NCBI GenBank assembly: GCA_029259845.1
Contig: JAJDEI010000003.1
Span: 1 to 62,590, forward strand
Length of the DNA: 62,590 nt
Direction of reading: 5' to 3'
From: Planctomycetaceae bacterium
GTDB lineage: Bacteria > Planctomycetota > Planctomycetia > Planctomycetales > Planctomycetaceae
Every line of letters begins with the position of its first letter. Positions within the stretch are counted from its first letter, which is position 1. Below, one piece after another: positions 15,604 to 25,764 of the stretch. Below the pieces are notes generated by a model. It saw nothing but the letters and a program-made list of their open reading frames with translations. It did no database searches and was not told where the DNA came from. The position numbers and the translations under genes are program-made.

Positions 15604-18234
15604 AGTGGTCGCATCGAGTGCCCGGCGGTATGTCTTCGCACCGGCGATGAGCGCATCGTCGATCTTGGAGACGTCCTTTCCGCCGGCTTCGGCCAGATCG
15701 GGGCGTCCGCCGCCGCCGCCGCCGACGGCTTTCGCAGCTTCGCGAACGCAGTCGCCCGCTTTGACGCCCTGTTTGATCAGTCCCTTGCTGACCGCCGCCA
15801 GCAGGGCCACTTTTCCGTCAATCTCGGTTGCCAGCAGGACGGCAATGGAGTCGGCCCGCGACCGGAGTTGGTCGGCGAACTCCCGCAAGGTATCGCGGTC
15901 GGCAGCGTCGACACGCCGGCAAACGATCTTCGTCCCGGAGACTTCCTCTGCTTCGGCGAGAAAGGCGTCGACGGTTTCTCCGACGGAGGCTTTCGTAAAC
16001 TGGGCCAGTTCCCGCTTGAGAGTCTGCAGCTCCTCCTGCAACTGCTGGGCGCGGCGCGGCAACTCCTGGGGTTGTGAAACCTTGAAAGCGCGGGCAGCCT
16101 CCGCCAGAAGTGACTCCGCCTCACGCACGCTCTCCAGCGCCTTGTGGCCGGTGTATGCGACAATCCGTCGGACTCCCTTGGCGACCGGTTCCTCGGCAAT
16201 GACGCGACACAGGCCGACCTGGCCCGTGTTGGAGAGATGCGTCCCGCCGCACAGCTCGACGCTGAAATCACCCATCGACACCATGCGGACGCGGTCCGGG
16301 TATTTCTCGCCGAACAGCATTTTCGCTCCGTGCTCTTTCGCCGCCTTCTGGTCGACGATCTGCGTCGAAACGGCGGCACCTTCGGCAATGCGGGCGTTGA
16401 TCAGGTCTTCGACCTGCAACCGTTCGTCGGGGGTCAATGGGCCTCGATGGGAGAAGTCGAAACGCAGCACATCGTTTTCGACCTTGGAGCCACGCTGCAT
16501 CGCATGCGGCCCGAGTGTTTGCTCCAGCGCGTGGTGCAGAAGGTGGGTCGCCGAATGAGCCCGGCGAATGCCCGCCCGCCGCTCGGCGTCAACGGCCGCG
16601 TACACGTCGGCTCCTACGGCGAGCGATCCCTCGCGGAGATGTCCGATGTGTAGCAGGAGTTCGCCATCCCGCTGCGTGTCGAGCACCTCGAACAGCATGT
16701 CGTCGCCGGAGATCGTCCCCACGTCGCCGACCTGACCGCCCGCCTCTCCATAAAACGGAGTGCGGTCCAACAGGACGGCGACCGGATGCCCGTGTCCGAT
16801 TTCGTCGAGCGATTCGACCAATCGCTTTTCCGCAATGATGCCGACAATCCTGGCGTCGGCCTCCGTTGAGTCGTACCCCAAAAACTCCGTTCCTCCGGTT
16901 GTCTTGCGGATGGCGTCGAGCGGCCCCTCCGCCATCACCGCGTCGAGAAACACGCCCGCTCCGCTTTTCTGACGATGTTCGTCGAGCAGGCAACGGAACC
17001 GGTCGGCGTCGACAGACAAATTGTGCCGCGCCGCCATCGCTTCGGTCATCTCAATGAGGAACCCGTCCTGCGTATGCAGCTCGAAAGCATCATCGCCGCT
17101 GATGTGAGCGTCTTTCGACTCGCGGCAGCGCTCAACGATGCGGTCGAACTTGGCGAGTCCGCGCTCGATGATGCCCAGAAAATGCTCTTCCTCTTCGCGG
17201 ACAGTCGTCGCGACCGATTCGCCTGATTCGGCGACGTCCGGAAAGGCGGCTTTCATCACGTCGAACACCGGACCGACGAGCGTGTGCAGAAACGGCTCCT
17301 GTTTGCCGAGCAGGTACCCTTCGAGCATGGCCCGTCGCAGCAGCAGGCGGACGATATATCCCTGTTTGACGTTGTCCGGCACGACTCCTTCGTGCACGCA
17401 CATGGCGACGGCCCGGATGTGATCAGCGATTCGCCGCAACGGACGGCCGTGTTTTCCCTTGAATTCATACGTGATATCGACCGCGTTGCCGGCCGCGAGA
17501 CACAATGGCTTAAGCGTATCAATCTCAAAGTTACTCTCGACTCCCTGCAGGACGGCGGCTGTTCGCTCCAGTCCCATGCCGGTGTCGATGTTCTTCTTCG
17601 GGAGCGGACGCAGATTGTCCGGCGGTGGGCCGACTCGATTGAACTGCGTAAACACGAGGTTCCAAATTTCGACCTCTTTCCCGCCGGTGGAAGGGTGATA
17701 GAAGATCTCGCTGCACGGGCCGCACACGCCGTCCGGTCCCTCGCTCGGCGCACCGGCGGGCCAGAAATTCTCGTATTCGTCATCCCGGCGAATGCGATCG
17801 GCCGGCAGCCCGACTTTGTTCTCCCAAATGCCGAACGCTTCGTCGTCGTCGAGATAGACAGTCACGGTCAAGCGGTCTGCGTCGAGTCCGAGCCACTGTT
17901 TGTCCGTCAGGAACTCCCACGCCCACGTAATCGCCTCTTCCTTGAAGTAGTCTCCGAACGAGAAGTTGCCCAGCATCTCGAAGAACGTGTGATGGTAGGC
18001 CGTCACGCCGACGTTGCTGATGTCGCCGGTCCGCATGCACTTCTGACAGGTGACCGCGCGGGTGAATTCGAGCGGGCCGACGCCGAGGAACTGCGACTTG
18101 AACTGGTTCATCCCGGCCGGTGTAAACAACACCGTCTTGTCCCCCTTGGGGACAAGCACGTCACTGGGCCGGCGGACACAGCCTTTGCTTTCGAAGAAGG
18201 AGAGGTACTTTTCCCGGATTTCGTCGGTCTTCAT
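15601..18234 (-). CDS. alaS: Alanine--tRNA ligase
   Basis: An 877-residue, full-length alanyl-tRNA synthetase charging tRNA-Ala in the cytoplasm. The class II catalytic core is at the N-terminus: [47 protein letters not shown] and [19 protein letters not shown]. The editing domain has [11 protein letters not shown] with its zinc-type histidines at about residue 560 and [13 protein letters not shown] at about 670. The C-terminal end contains the glycine run and [10 protein letters not shown] of the C-Ala domain. It starts at ATG 18234. It is a single-copy housekeeping gene; the flanking spacers carry dispersed repeats, and its stop codon lies within one of them. No T-box leader was seen upstream. 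Confidence 0.98.
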   Translation of the reverse strand: MKTDEIREKYLSFFESKGCVRRPSDVLVPKGDKTVLFTPAGMNQFKSQFLGVGPLEFTRAVTCQKCMRTGDISNVGVTAYHHTFFEMLGNFSFGDYFKEEAITWAWEFLTDKQWLGLDADRLTVTVYLDDDEAFGIWENKVGLPADRIRRDDEYENFWPAGAPSEGPDGVCGPCSEIFYHPSTGGKEVEIWNLVFTQFNRVGPPPDNLRPLPKKNIDTGMGLERTAAVLQGVESNFEIDTLKPLCLAAGNAVDITYEFKGKHGRPLRRIADHIRAVAMCVHEGVVPDNVKQGYIVRLLLRRAMLEGYLLGKQEPFLHTLVGPVFDVMKAAFPDVAESGESVATTVREEEEHFLGIIERGLAKFDRIVERCRESKDAHISGDDAFELHTQDGFLIEMTEAMAARHNLSVDADRFRCLLDEHRQKSGAGVFLDAVMAEGPLDAIRKTTGGTEFLGYDSTEADARIVGIIAEKRLVESLDEIGHGHPVAVLLDRTPFYGEAGGQVGDVGTISGDDMLFEVLDTQRDGELLLHIGHLREGSLAVGADVYAAVDAERRAGIRRAHSATHLLHHALEQTLGPHAMQRGSKVENDVLRFDFSHRGPLTPDERLQVEDLINARIAEGAAVSTQIVDQKAAKEHGAKMLFGEKYPDRVRMVSMGDFSVELCGGTHLSNTGQVGLCRVIAEEPVAKGVRRIVAYTGHKALESVREAESLLAEAARAFKVSQPQELPRRAQQLQEELQTLKRELAQFTKASVGETVDAFLAEAEEVSGTKIVCRRVDAADRDTLREFADQLRSRADSIAVLLATEIDGKVALLAAVSKGLIKQGVKAGDCVREAAKAVGGGGGGRPDLAEAGGKDVSKIDDALIAGAKTYRRALDATT

Positions 18235-18434
18235 GACAGCGCGTGTTTCTTGAGGAATCGGCCCGGCTCCAAGGCAAAGCGGCCGGATGGAAGTGAATCG
18301 ATGTGGTCAGTGGTCGGTTGTCAGTTGGGTAACATTTTGGCCGTCTGAAGTAAGGAAGACGTGACTTGTTCCCAAACGGAGTTTCAGTCGCTCCCGGTTT
18401 CGGAGAATGCGATCAGTTTCCGTAACGCGATTCC

Positions 18435-18596
18435 GCCGAAGGCGTTCCACAACACAGCCCAGGGTCAGCGGCGTCGCCGCGCCACCCTGCGGAATCGAGG
18501 ACGACGCGGCCCGAACCCTGAAAGGGTTCCACAACACGACCGTGCGATGTTTCCCTGTGAAGCGGCGATTGTTTAACCCTTTCCGGGTTGTGGATT
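18435..18596. repeat. Cluster of AACCCTGAAAGGGTT / GTTCCACAAC repeats
   Basis: The 531-base spacer 18235-18765 between alaS and a protease gene contains no gene. It holds several short palindromic units: AACCCTGAAAGGGTT (18514-18528), AACCCTTTCCGGGTT (18575-18589) and three copies of a (G)TTCCACAAC/GTTGTGGA-type string, plus the partial strings TTCCCAAACGGAG near 18370 and GTTTGGGAACGAGG near 18720. They look like planctomycete dispersed repeats. Confidence 0.6.
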
Positions 18597-18765
18597 CTTT
18601 CGTTGGTCCCCCCCACGGTGCGATCACTTCGTCCGCCACCCTGGGCCGTCCTGTTGCACGCCGTTGGCGTCAAGAACTTGCGTCACACGATATCTCCTAG
18701 CCAAACCGGGAACGACAGTGTTTGGGAACGAGGTTGATGGCGGATTGCTCCGCTCGGCGGAACAA

Positions 18766-20376
18766 CTACTCCGTCGGCGGAGGAATCTCCACCCGTGTAC
18801 CGTCCAGGCGAGTAAGCGTGACCGCCTCCGTAAGACCGCCGACGGCGCCGTGAAACTGCTGCGGTGTTTCCACGGCAACGTTGGCGACGTGTGTGACGAA
18901 ATCTCCCGGCCGCAATCCCGCCTCGTGAGCCGCTGTTCCGTCGGCAACGCTCAGCACGAGGACCGCATGGTGGTATCGTTCCATCACGTCGCTTGTCAAG
19001 AAACGCCGCCGCGCGGTCGGATAATCGACATCGATCCCCCGCCAGCTTGGATACCGCCGGTTCGTGCTGACAATGCGTGAGTCGTCCAGCACGGGCCACT
19101 TGCCGAGCGCGACCTCCGCACGGAGATTCCTTCGGTTCGACGGCCTCCAGACGTCGATGGTCGCGGTCGCCCCCGGCCCCAGCAGACCGATTTCACGCAT
19201 CAAATCCTCGGCGTTCAGCACGGGTTCGTCGTTGATCCGCAAGATCAGGTCGTCGCCCCGCAGACCGCCTTGTGCCGCCGGCGAGCCCGCCGCGACGAAG
19301 ATCGCCCGGGCCGCAGAAATCTGGTCCACAGGTCCCCCGCGCATCCGCAACTCATCCGGTCGCACATCCCCCGGATGAATCCCCAGAAAGCCATATTCCA
19401 CTTCATAACCTTTGAGTAGCGAGCCGATCACCCGCCGCATCGCCGCGTCGATCGGAATCGCAAACCCGACGGACTTTTCATACCCCTCCAGCGCAGCCAA
19501 CGACGTCGTGAGACCGACAAGCTCACCGTCGAGATTCACCAGCGCCCCGCCACTGGTTCCCAGCGACAGCCGCGTATCAACATGCAGCAGCGTCCCCAAT
19601 TCATGAATCGTCTCGCCCGTCTGAGCCGCCGAAGAGTCATCCCCCTCGCCCGCCGCCCGACGCGAGATGTTGCTGATGAGTCCCCAACTGGCACTCGCCG
19701 ATCCGTCGCGTGCAATCGCATACGGATTGCCCAGTGCCAACACGAACTGCCCCTTGCGGATGTCTGTTGCGTCGCCCAGCGGGATCGGCTGGACGTCGGC
19801 CGGATTGATCCCGCTCCCGGACAGGTCGAGCCGCAGCACTGCGAGGTCGCTGCGGGGATCAGCCGCGATCACAGCCGCCCGGACGACCCGATGATTCGAC
19901 AGGCGGACAGTCACCGGTTCTCGGGCGGCGGTGCCATGCGGATCGGCTTCCGGCTGCAGCACGTGGTAATTGGTGAGAACGAACCGACCGTCACCGGTCG
20001 CCTCGGTGGCGATGATCACGCCGGAGCCGAATGCCGCGGGAAGCGACGTGAGGTCAATCGGACGGTCGACCGGACGGCCCCGGCGAAGCGGATTCCCCCG
20101 CCATCGCGGGTCACCAACCGTCCGCTTGTTCCTTGCAATGCTGACGACCGCCCCTTCACAGCGGGCGATCACGTCGACAAACTGCTGCTCAATCGCCCGC
20201 ACCACACCGAGTCCGTCCGTGTCCCCAGCGGCGACTGAAGTTGCGAACAGACAAAACGTTGCGAGCAAAGATCGGATCGCCACAACGCTCGCCCATCGGC
20301 AACGCGTGCTGCGCGGCGGCGTCCGCTTGTGGATTTTAAGGGGCGGTCTCTGAATCACAACAAACGGTCGAACCAT
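18766..20376 (-). CDS. Secreted HtrA-like trypsin-type protease with PDZ domains
   Basis: A 536-residue protein from ATG 20376 (MVRPFVVIQ); a start 45 bases upstream is possible, and neither has a clear ribosome-binding site. A long basic N-terminus leads to a hydrophobic segment ending ATSVAA at about residue 50, a likely signal peptide or anchor. The chymotrypsin-fold triad is complete: H138 in VLTNYHVLQ, D177 in RSDLAVLRL and S275 in LGTSGGALV. C-terminal PDZ-like regions include FLGIHPGDVRPDEL, GGLRGDDLILRINDEPV and AGLRPGDFVTHVANVAV. This fits DegP/DegQ-type periplasmic quality-control proteases. It is a single gene, with alaS downstream on the same strand after 531 bases. Confidence 0.9.
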   Translation of the reverse strand: MVRPFVVIQRPPLKIHKRTPPRSTRCRWASVVAIRSLLATFCLFATSVAAGDTDGLGVVRAIEQQFVDVIARCEGAVVSIARNKRTVGDPRWRGNPLRRGRPVDRPIDLTSLPAAFGSGVIIATEATGDGRFVLTNYHVLQPEADPHGTAAREPVTVRLSNHRVVRAAVIAADPRSDLAVLRLDLSGSGINPADVQPIPLGDATDIRKGQFVLALGNPYAIARDGSASASWGLISNISRRAAGEGDDSSAAQTGETIHELGTLLHVDTRLSLGTSGGALVNLDGELVGLTTSLAALEGYEKSVGFAIPIDAAMRRVIGSLLKGYEVEYGFLGIHPGDVRPDELRMRGGPVDQISAARAIFVAAGSPAAQGGLRGDDLILRINDEPVLNAEDLMREIGLLGPGATATIDVWRPSNRRNLRAEVALGKWPVLDDSRIVSTNRRYPSWRGIDVDYPTARRRFLTSDVMERYHHAVLVLSVADGTAAHEAGLRPGDFVTHVANVAVETPQQFHGAVGGLTEAVTLTRLDGTRVEIPPPTE

Positions 20377-20535
20377 GAGGTGACTGCCGGGAGGAGGGCG
20401 ATCCTGCGTCGATCTTAGCAATCCCGCGGTGTGGCCCCAAGTTCAGCATCGCAAAGCATCAGAGCCATTTCGCGAAAGCGTGTCGAGGCGACACGAATTA
20501 GTGCAAGCCAAACCAGAGCCCGGAGCGTTGGCCGC

Positions 20536-20652
20536 CCGTTGAAAAACTCAATTCCGCGTGCCACTTCCGTCTCGGCAGTGCGAGAAACCAGTCAGTTTTC
20601 AGACATCTGCACGGCTGACACAGCCGTGGCACCCGTTTTTCAACAGGCTGTT
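20536..20652. repeat. Small inverted-repeat element, copy 2
   Basis: The reverse complement of this stretch aligns by eye over its whole length with 840-961, sharing the core GTCTCGGCAGTGCGAGAAAC and CACAGCCGTGGCAC. The right terminus is TTTTCAACAGGCTGTT; the left terminus is shortened. It sits in the 470-base gene-free spacer 20377-20846, which otherwise shows only promoter-sized sequence. Confidence 0.7.
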
Positions 20653-20846
20653 AGCGATGGGACGGATGCCGGGCCGTTCAAACGGGGACGTTGGCAATCT
20701 TGCGATCGGTTGTGGATCTATCCGCGAACAACCGACGAAGGGCTGTCCCGGCGCTTACGCTTCGGGCACTAATGAGATCGTGGCCGCCGTCGCAACGACT
20801 GACGGTTTCGTGGCGAATCGTAAGCAGATGATGTATCTTGGCCGCC

Positions 20847-22295
20847 ATGATGACTGATCACCTCTGCCTGAAAACCGTTTTGCTTGGCCTCGTGCTGAGC
20901 CTTGTCGCCGGATGCAGCCGATCACAGGAGTACCCCAATCGGCCGATCACGTTGGTCGTCCCCTGGGCGGCGGGCGGGGGGACCGACCGTTGTTCGAGGC
21001 AGATGGCCGCTCATCTGGAGCAGGAACTTGGCGAGCATGTCAATGCCGTCAATGCGACCGGCGGCAAGGGCGTGACCGGCCATAATCGGGGTCTTGGCGC
21101 GCGGCCCGATGGTTACACCCTGCTGATGGCGACGCTTGAACTCAGCATGATGCACTGGAGCGGACTGACCGACCTGACCTATGAAGACTGCGTCCCGTTG
21201 ATGTCAATCAACGAGGATTACGCCGCCCTGTTTGTCCGCCACGATGCCCCCTGGAAGACGTTGGGGGAACTGGAACAGGCGATCCGAGACAACCCCGGCA
21301 GCCTCAAGGCCTCCGGGACGTCGAGCGGGGGAGCGTGGCATCTCGCGCTGGCCGGATGGCTGATGGCGGGCGGCTTTGACGTCGACGACGTCGTCTGGAT
21401 TTCCTCGACCGGATCGAATCCGTCGTTGCAGGAGTTGATTAGTGGCGGTGTGGACATGGTCTGCTGCAGTCTGCCGGAAGCAGCCGCGCTCCTAGAGGGG
21501 GGCAAGGTCCGCACGATCGGCGTAATGTCGCCGCAGCCGGTGGCCGGTTACGAAGAGGTCCCCACGTTCGTCTCGCAGGGGCGGGATTGGTCTCTGGGCG
21601 GCTGGCGGGCGTTGGTCCTCCCGCCCGGTACCCCGCAGCCGGTCGTCGACAAGCTCAAGACGGCGGTCCGTCGCATCGTCACCGGCGAGACCGCAATCGT
21701 CAGCGGGGGCAGCGCGGCGGAGGGGACGCCGAGCATTCAGACGTTTCCGGAGTTCATGGATGCCGCCGGATTCGACCGGACGTGGCGTGAAGGGGACGAG
21801 CTGCAAACCTTTTTCGCGGAGACGGATGAGAAGTTCGGCGTCCTGTTGACCAGCGATGCGATGAAGTCAGTCAACACGGAACGGTTCAACTCCATGACTT
21901 GGCCGGCGGTGCTAATGGGCCTGATCGGCCTGACGCTGGTGGCCCTTGTTGCCACGCACTTCGCAAAAGGAAAGACGCCGGTGACAGACGTACCGGAAAC
22001 CGTCGCAAAGGCTGACAGCACAGAAACCGCGCAAGAGCCGATCTCGCGGCAGCTCACCGGTCGCGGGGTTCTCAACTTCGCGCTGATTGTCGGCGGGATC
22101 GTCGCCTATTGTCTCACGGTTGAGAAGGTCGGCTTTCCCATCGCAGCGGGGGGATTGCTGTTGGTGTTGCTGCTGAGCCTGCGGACGCGGGTGTCGGTGG
22201 GCGTGTTGGTCACGGTGGCCACCGTGCCCCTGATGTGGCAGCTATTCGCCGGCCTGTTGCGGGTCCCCCTTCCCCGCGGCGACTGGGGGTTTTAG
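20847..22295 (+). CDS. TctC-TctB fusion: substrate-binding lipoprotein plus small membrane subunit
   Basis: A 482-residue protein from ATG 20847. It begins with a lipoprotein signal, VLLGLVLSLVAGC (lipidation cysteine near residue 24). Residues about 30-340 form a TctC-type binding protein (PNRPITLVVPWAAGGGTD, GLGARPDGYTLL, SGGVDMVCCSLPEA, LPPGTPQPVVDKL). After a membrane helix at about 350-370 (WPAVLMGLIGLTLVALV), residues about 400-482 form a TctB/DUF1468-like membrane domain (LNFALIVGGIVAYCL, GFPIAAGGLLLVLLLSL, VATVPLMWQLFAGL). TctC and TctB are normally separate proteins. The large permease TctA is encoded 229 bases downstream, giving a complete tripartite tricarboxylate-type importer. 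The substrate is unknown; carboxylates are typical. Confidence 0.85.
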   Translation: MMTDHLCLKTVLLGLVLSLVAGCSRSQEYPNRPITLVVPWAAGGGTDRCSRQMAAHLEQELGEHVNAVNATGGKGVTGHNRGLGARPDGYTLLMATLELSMMHWSGLTDLTYEDCVPLMSINEDYAALFVRHDAPWKTLGELEQAIRDNPGSLKASGTSSGGAWHLALAGWLMAGGFDVDDVVWISSTGSNPSLQELISGGVDMVCCSLPEAAALLEGGKVRTIGVMSPQPVAGYEEVPTFVSQGRDWSLGGWRALVLPPGTPQPVVDKLKTAVRRIVTGETAIVSGGSAAEGTPSIQTFPEFMDAAGFDRTWREGDELQTFFAETDEKFGVLLTSDAMKSVNTERFNSMTWPAVLMGLIGLTLVALVATHFAKGKTPVTDVPETVAKADSTETAQEPISRQLTGRGVLNFALIVGGIVAYCLTVEKVGFPIAAGGLLLVLLLSLRTRVSVGVLVTVATVPLMWQLFAGLLRVPLPRGDWGF

Positions 22296-22325
22296 CACGC
22301 GCATCCCCCACCGCCCCAATGTCCT

Positions 22326-22399
22326 TTAGCCGCAACCGTCGTCACGCATAGCCGCGACCGCCGTAACGTTTAGCCGCGACCGCTAGGGAGCGAGTCCGG
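22326..22399. repeat. TAGCCGCG tandem repeats
   Basis: Three degenerate units starting TAGCCGC at 22326, 22349 and 22371 follow with a 22-23 base period; the last continues as ACCGCTAGGGAGCGAGTCCGG. The same motif in the opposite orientation occurs at 31985-32010. It lies in the spacer between the two transporter genes. Confidence 0.65.
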
Positions 22400-22524
22400 C
22401 GCACTGACACGCACTCAACCCAGGACCGCAGCACGCAACCCCGTCCCGAAGTTTGACCAACCCACGAAACCCAACATGCCAAAGACGACATCGAGCACAA
22501 CGTTGAACAGCCGGGGGCGAATCC

Positions 22525-24069
22525 GTGCCTGAAGTCCTCATGCAGGCCATCGGGCAGGTGTTCGCAGGCCAGACGTTGCTCGTTATTCTCGCAGCGGCCG
22601 CTTATGGCATCTTTGTGGGCGCCATTCCCGGTCTGACGGCGACCATGGCGGTCGCGCTGATGGTGCCGCTCACCTTTTTTCTGAATGACGTGCAGGCGGT
22701 CGCCGCGATTGTCACAACGGTCACGTGCAGCATCTTCGCCGGCGACATTCCGGCGACGCTCGTTCGCATCCCCGGCACGCCCGCTTCGGCTGCCTATGCC
22801 TCCGACTCCTACGCCCTCACGCTCAAAGGCCAGCACGAACGGGCCTTGTCCATCTCGCTGGTGTTCAGCGTGATCGGCGGCCTGTTCGGCACGCTCACGC
22901 TGTGCGTCGCCGCCCCGCAACTCGCCACGTTCGCCACGCAGTTCACCAGTTACGAGTATTTCTGGCTGTACATTCTCGGCCTGACCTGCGCGGCGATCGT
23001 CTCCGACGAATCGCGGCTCAAAGGGGCCCTCGCGCTGTTGATCGGCCTGCTGTTTTCGACCGTCGGACTCGGTACCGACTACAGCGTTCCCCGGCTGACG
23101 TTCGGCAGTGATGACCTGATCACCGGGATCAACTTCATCCCGGCCATGATCGGCCTGTTCGGCCTGTCGGAAGTTTTGCGCAACGCACTGGCCATCGGTC
23201 GCGGCGACGGTGATGCCGCGCCCCTGGCACCGCCTCCTGTCGAATCAACCGGGGAAGGCGATCCGACAACCGAGTGGCCGGGCACGTTGCAGTTCGCGGT
23301 CCGTCGCAAGTTTTCTCTGCTTCGCAGCAGCGTGATCGGCTCGGTCGTCGGCATGCTGCCCGGTGCGGGGGCCGACATCGCCGCCTGGATTGCGTACGCG
23401 GTCTCCAAACGTTTCTCCCGCAACCCCGAGCAGTACGGCAAGGGCTCGGTCGAAGGAATCGGAGATGCGACTGGAGCCAACAACGCCGCGCTGGGCAGTG
23501 CATGGATTCCGGCCCTGGTGTTCGGCATTCCGGGCGACTCGGTGACGGCGATCGCCATCGGCGTGCTGTTGATGAAGAACATCACCCCCGGCCCGGACAT
23601 CTTCGACGCCTCCAAGGACCCGGCCCAGGCGGCGCTGGTATTCAGCATCTACGTCACGTTCGTCCTCGCCAATCTGATCCTGTTGCCACTCGGTTGGGCT
23701 GCCATTCGCGGGGGGAACCTGCTGGTCCGCATTCCCCGCCGCATCCTGCTGCCCTTGATCGTTCTGTTCTGCGTGATCGGTTCCTACGCGCTCAACGGCA
23801 GCTACTTCGACGTCACGGTGATGACGGTGATGGGCGTGTTCGGCTTCATCCTCGAACTGTTCGGCGTCCCTCTCGCTCCCATCGTGCTTGGCTTGATTCT
23901 CGGCGGCGAGGTCGAACACAAGTTCCTCCAGTGCATCACCAAAGACTCCTCCCCCGCCACCTTCCTCGCCAGTCCCGTTTCCATCGCGCTGGCCGTCATC
24001 TGCCTCGCCCTCTGGGCCGCCCCGGTCGCGAAAACTCTGCTCAAGGGAAAGTCGAACATTCCCACATAA
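22525..24069 (+). CDS. tctA: Tripartite tricarboxylate transporter permease TctA
   Basis: A 514-residue membrane protein with about 11-12 hydrophobic segments. I start it at GTG 22525; ATG 22540 is an alternative. TctA signatures are visible: GIFVGAIPGLTATMAVALMVPLTF near the N-terminus, IPGTPASAAYASDSYAL at about residues 80-96, VGMLPGAGADIAAWIAY at about 275-291, GDATGANNAALGSAWIPAL, FGIPGDSVTAIAIG, and GFILELFGVPLAPIVLGLILG near the C-terminus. It forms the translocation pathway of the importer whose binding and small membrane parts are fused in the preceding gene. The substrate is not predictable. Confidence 0.95.
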   Translation: MPEVLMQAIGQVFAGQTLLVILAAAAYGIFVGAIPGLTATMAVALMVPLTFFLNDVQAVAAIVTTVTCSIFAGDIPATLVRIPGTPASAAYASDSYALTLKGQHERALSISLVFSVIGGLFGTLTLCVAAPQLATFATQFTSYEYFWLYILGLTCAAIVSDESRLKGALALLIGLLFSTVGLGTDYSVPRLTFGSDDLITGINFIPAMIGLFGLSEVLRNALAIGRGDGDAAPLAPPPVESTGEGDPTTEWPGTLQFAVRRKFSLLRSSVIGSVVGMLPGAGADIAAWIAYAVSKRFSRNPEQYGKGSVEGIGDATGANNAALGSAWIPALVFGIPGDSVTAIAIGVLLMKNITPGPDIFDASKDPAQAALVFSIYVTFVLANLILLPLGWAAIRGGNLLVRIPRRILLPLIVLFCVIGSYALNGSYFDVTVMTVMGVFGFILELFGVPLAPIVLGLILGGEVEHKFLQCITKDSSPATFLASPVSIALAVICLALWAAPVAKTLLKGKSNIPT

Positions 24070-24128
24070 GAATGTTCATGTCAGCCCGCGTTTTTCAACA
24101 ACCGGGATGACCGCAACCGAAACCAATT

Positions 24129-24197
24129 TAGCCGCGGAGCTTGCTCCGCGCTTCGGACGCTTCTTGACGCCCGCGCGGCGAGCAAGCTCGCCGGCTA
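24129..24197. repeat. TAGCCGCGGAGCTTGC paired-hairpin repeat
   Basis: Two hairpins, GCGGAGC TT GCTCCGC and GGCGAGC AA GCTCGCC, are bounded by TAGCCG at the left and CGGCTA at the right. The element fills most of the spacer between the convergent tctA and aminotransferase genes and may terminate both transcripts. It is related to the element at 15561-15603. Confidence 0.65.
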
Positions 24198-24204
24198 AGC
24201 CAAG

Positions 24205-25503
24205 CTAACGCCGGCTGATCTCGCGGATCGTGGCGCGGAGGGCGTTGACTTGCGTGGCGACCGCGTCGAGCGTTTGCATGCTCGTTTTGAATTGGCACAG
24301 CCGTCGTTGGAGTGTTTCGCAGGTGGGACAGTCGCCCGCCTGGTAACTCTTGACGGTCCCCTGGTAGCGGGGATCGTGGTTGGGGGCCTGATCGGGGCGT
24401 CCGTAGAAGGCAAGGTCGCGGAAGACCGGTTCGAGGTGCACGGGCCGCCAGGCGGAGTACAGCCCGTCGCCGCCGTTGGCGAGAAACATCTTGCGAAAGG
24501 TCCGCCAGTCGACGCCCGCTTTCTCTTCGTCGAGCTTGCAGACCCACGTCCAGTAGGTGTGCAGGGAATCGGCCGGCACAACCGGAGGGATGAGCCAGTC
24601 GCAGTTCTCTTCGCCAAGCACTTGTTCGTACCGCTTCGCGATATGCACACGGGCGGCAACAAGGGCTTCGAGGCGTTCGAGTTGGGCGAGGGCGAGAGCC
24701 GCCTGCACAGCCGACATACGGAAGTTGTACCCCATCACATCGTGCCGCTCGAAGTCGATGTCCTGTCGCACGTCCCGCGGGACGAACACGTCGCCCGGTT
24801 TCGCACCGAGGGTGCGATAGCCGAGGCAGGAACGTTTGCGGATGTTGCGGGCGTAATCGTCGTCGTCAGTGATGACGACGCCCCCGTCGCCGGCAGAGGT
24901 CATGTGTTTGGACGCCTGGAAACTGAAGCTGGCCGCATGGCCGATCGCGCCGACCATGCGGCCCTTGTATTCGCCCAGGAAGCACTCGGCGTTGTCCTCG
25001 ACGACGGTGAGGCCGTGTTCGGCGGCGAGCCGCATGATGCCGTCGTAGTCCGGGGCGAGGCCGTACAGGCTGACCGGGATGATGGCCCGAGTGTGCGGTG
25101 TGATCTTGCGGGCAATATCGGCCGGGTTGATGTTGAATGTGTCGGGGTCGATGTCCGCAAACACGGGCACCGCTCCGCACTGCACAACGACGACGGCGGT
25201 CGCCACAGCCGTCAGCGGCGGCACGATCACCTCATCCCCCGGACCGACCCCAGCAGCCAGCAGACAGGACTGCATCGTCCCGGTCCCCGAATTGTGCAGC
25301 ACCGCGTAACGGACCCCAAACCGCTCTGCAAACGCCGACTCCATCCGCGAAAAAATGTTGGCCGGGTCGATCGTATTCCTGAAGCCCGCATCCAGCACTT
25401 CATCGAGATAACGCCGGTCCGCCTCGCCGACCCGTCCGGGAGGAAGCAAGGCGAAGATCTCTTCCGGAGACTTCGCCAGCATGGCGTGGAGGGCGTCGTT
25501 CAT
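24205..25503 (-). CDS. DegT/DnrJ/EryC1/StrS-family aminotransferase
   Basis: A 432-residue PLP-dependent enzyme. The fold-type I core is clear: HNSGTGTMQSCLLAAGVGPGDEVIV (split here over two blocks), VFADIDPDTFNI, PVSLYGL, VVEDNAECFLGEYKGR, and the PLP lysine in SFQASKHMTSAGDGG (about residue 200). MGYNFRMSAVQAALALAQL follows. Family members make amino sugars, usually on nucleotide-sugar intermediates. The C-terminal 40 residues contain CPTCETLQRRLC, an unusual cysteine-rich stretch. It lies 3.4 kb before the exopolysaccharide cluster but on the opposite strand, so a link with it is possible but not shown. Confidence 0.93.
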   Translation of the reverse strand: MNDALHAMLAKSPEEIFALLPPGRVGEADRRYLDEVLDAGFRNTIDPANIFSRMESAFAERFGVRYAVLHNSGTGTMQSCLLAAGVGPGDEVIVPPLTAVATAVVVVQCGAVPVFADIDPDTFNINPADIARKITPHTRAIIPVSLYGLAPDYDGIMRLAAEHGLTVVEDNAECFLGEYKGRMVGAIGHAASFSFQASKHMTSAGDGGVVITDDDDYARNIRKRSCLGYRTLGAKPGDVFVPRDVRQDIDFERHDVMGYNFRMSAVQAALALAQLERLEALVAARVHIAKRYEQVLGEENCDWLIPPVVPADSLHTYWTWVCKLDEEKAGVDWRTFRKMFLANGGDGLYSAWRPVHLEPVFRDLAFYGRPDQAPNHDPRYQGTVKSYQAGDCPTCETLQRRLCQFKTSMQTLDAVATQVNALRATIREISRR

Positions 25504-25667
25504 TGTGCGTCCTTCGGTGGTCAGTCACGGGATCCCGGTGCCGCGGGTTCGCGGTCCTGGCGACGGGCTTATCTTTCAGCAAGCACCAAGACATTGCAAC
25601 ACAAGAGCAAGCCAGGCGGCGGAAGCCTCTACGTCAGATCCCGGAGAGCTTGTGAGTATTTCGGGGG

Positions 25668-25764
25668 AAACACCCGGTGTCTCATGCGATCGAGAAACGT
25701 TCTGGACATGAGCCGCGAAAATCAGGCGATTCGCGTCCTTGCTGATTCGAGACACCGGGTGTTT
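25668..25764. repeat. 97-base inverted-repeat element (ACACCCGGTGT type), copy 1
   Basis: Perfect 16-base terminal inverted repeats, AAACACCCGGTGTCTC (25668-25683) and GAGACACCGGGTGTTT (25749-25764), enclose 65 bases. A second copy of nearly the same length is at 36765-36862, inside a gene, and a half-site at 59748-59760. It lies in the gene-free spacer 25504-26091, which also contains an AGCGTTAACGACGGGTC string at about 25797. Confidence 0.75.

Noticed and set aside
17284..18348. A 354-codon frame antisense to alaS
   Set aside because: It is a shadow of the conserved synthetase core.
18435..18596. Possible CRISPR-like array of short repeats
   Set aside because: The units differ in length and spacing, are palindromic, have no regular spacers and no cas genes are near.
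18235..18765. T-box or other riboswitch ahead of alaS
   Set aside because: No T-box consensus or specifier-loop structure could be found; the spacer is explained by dispersed repeats.
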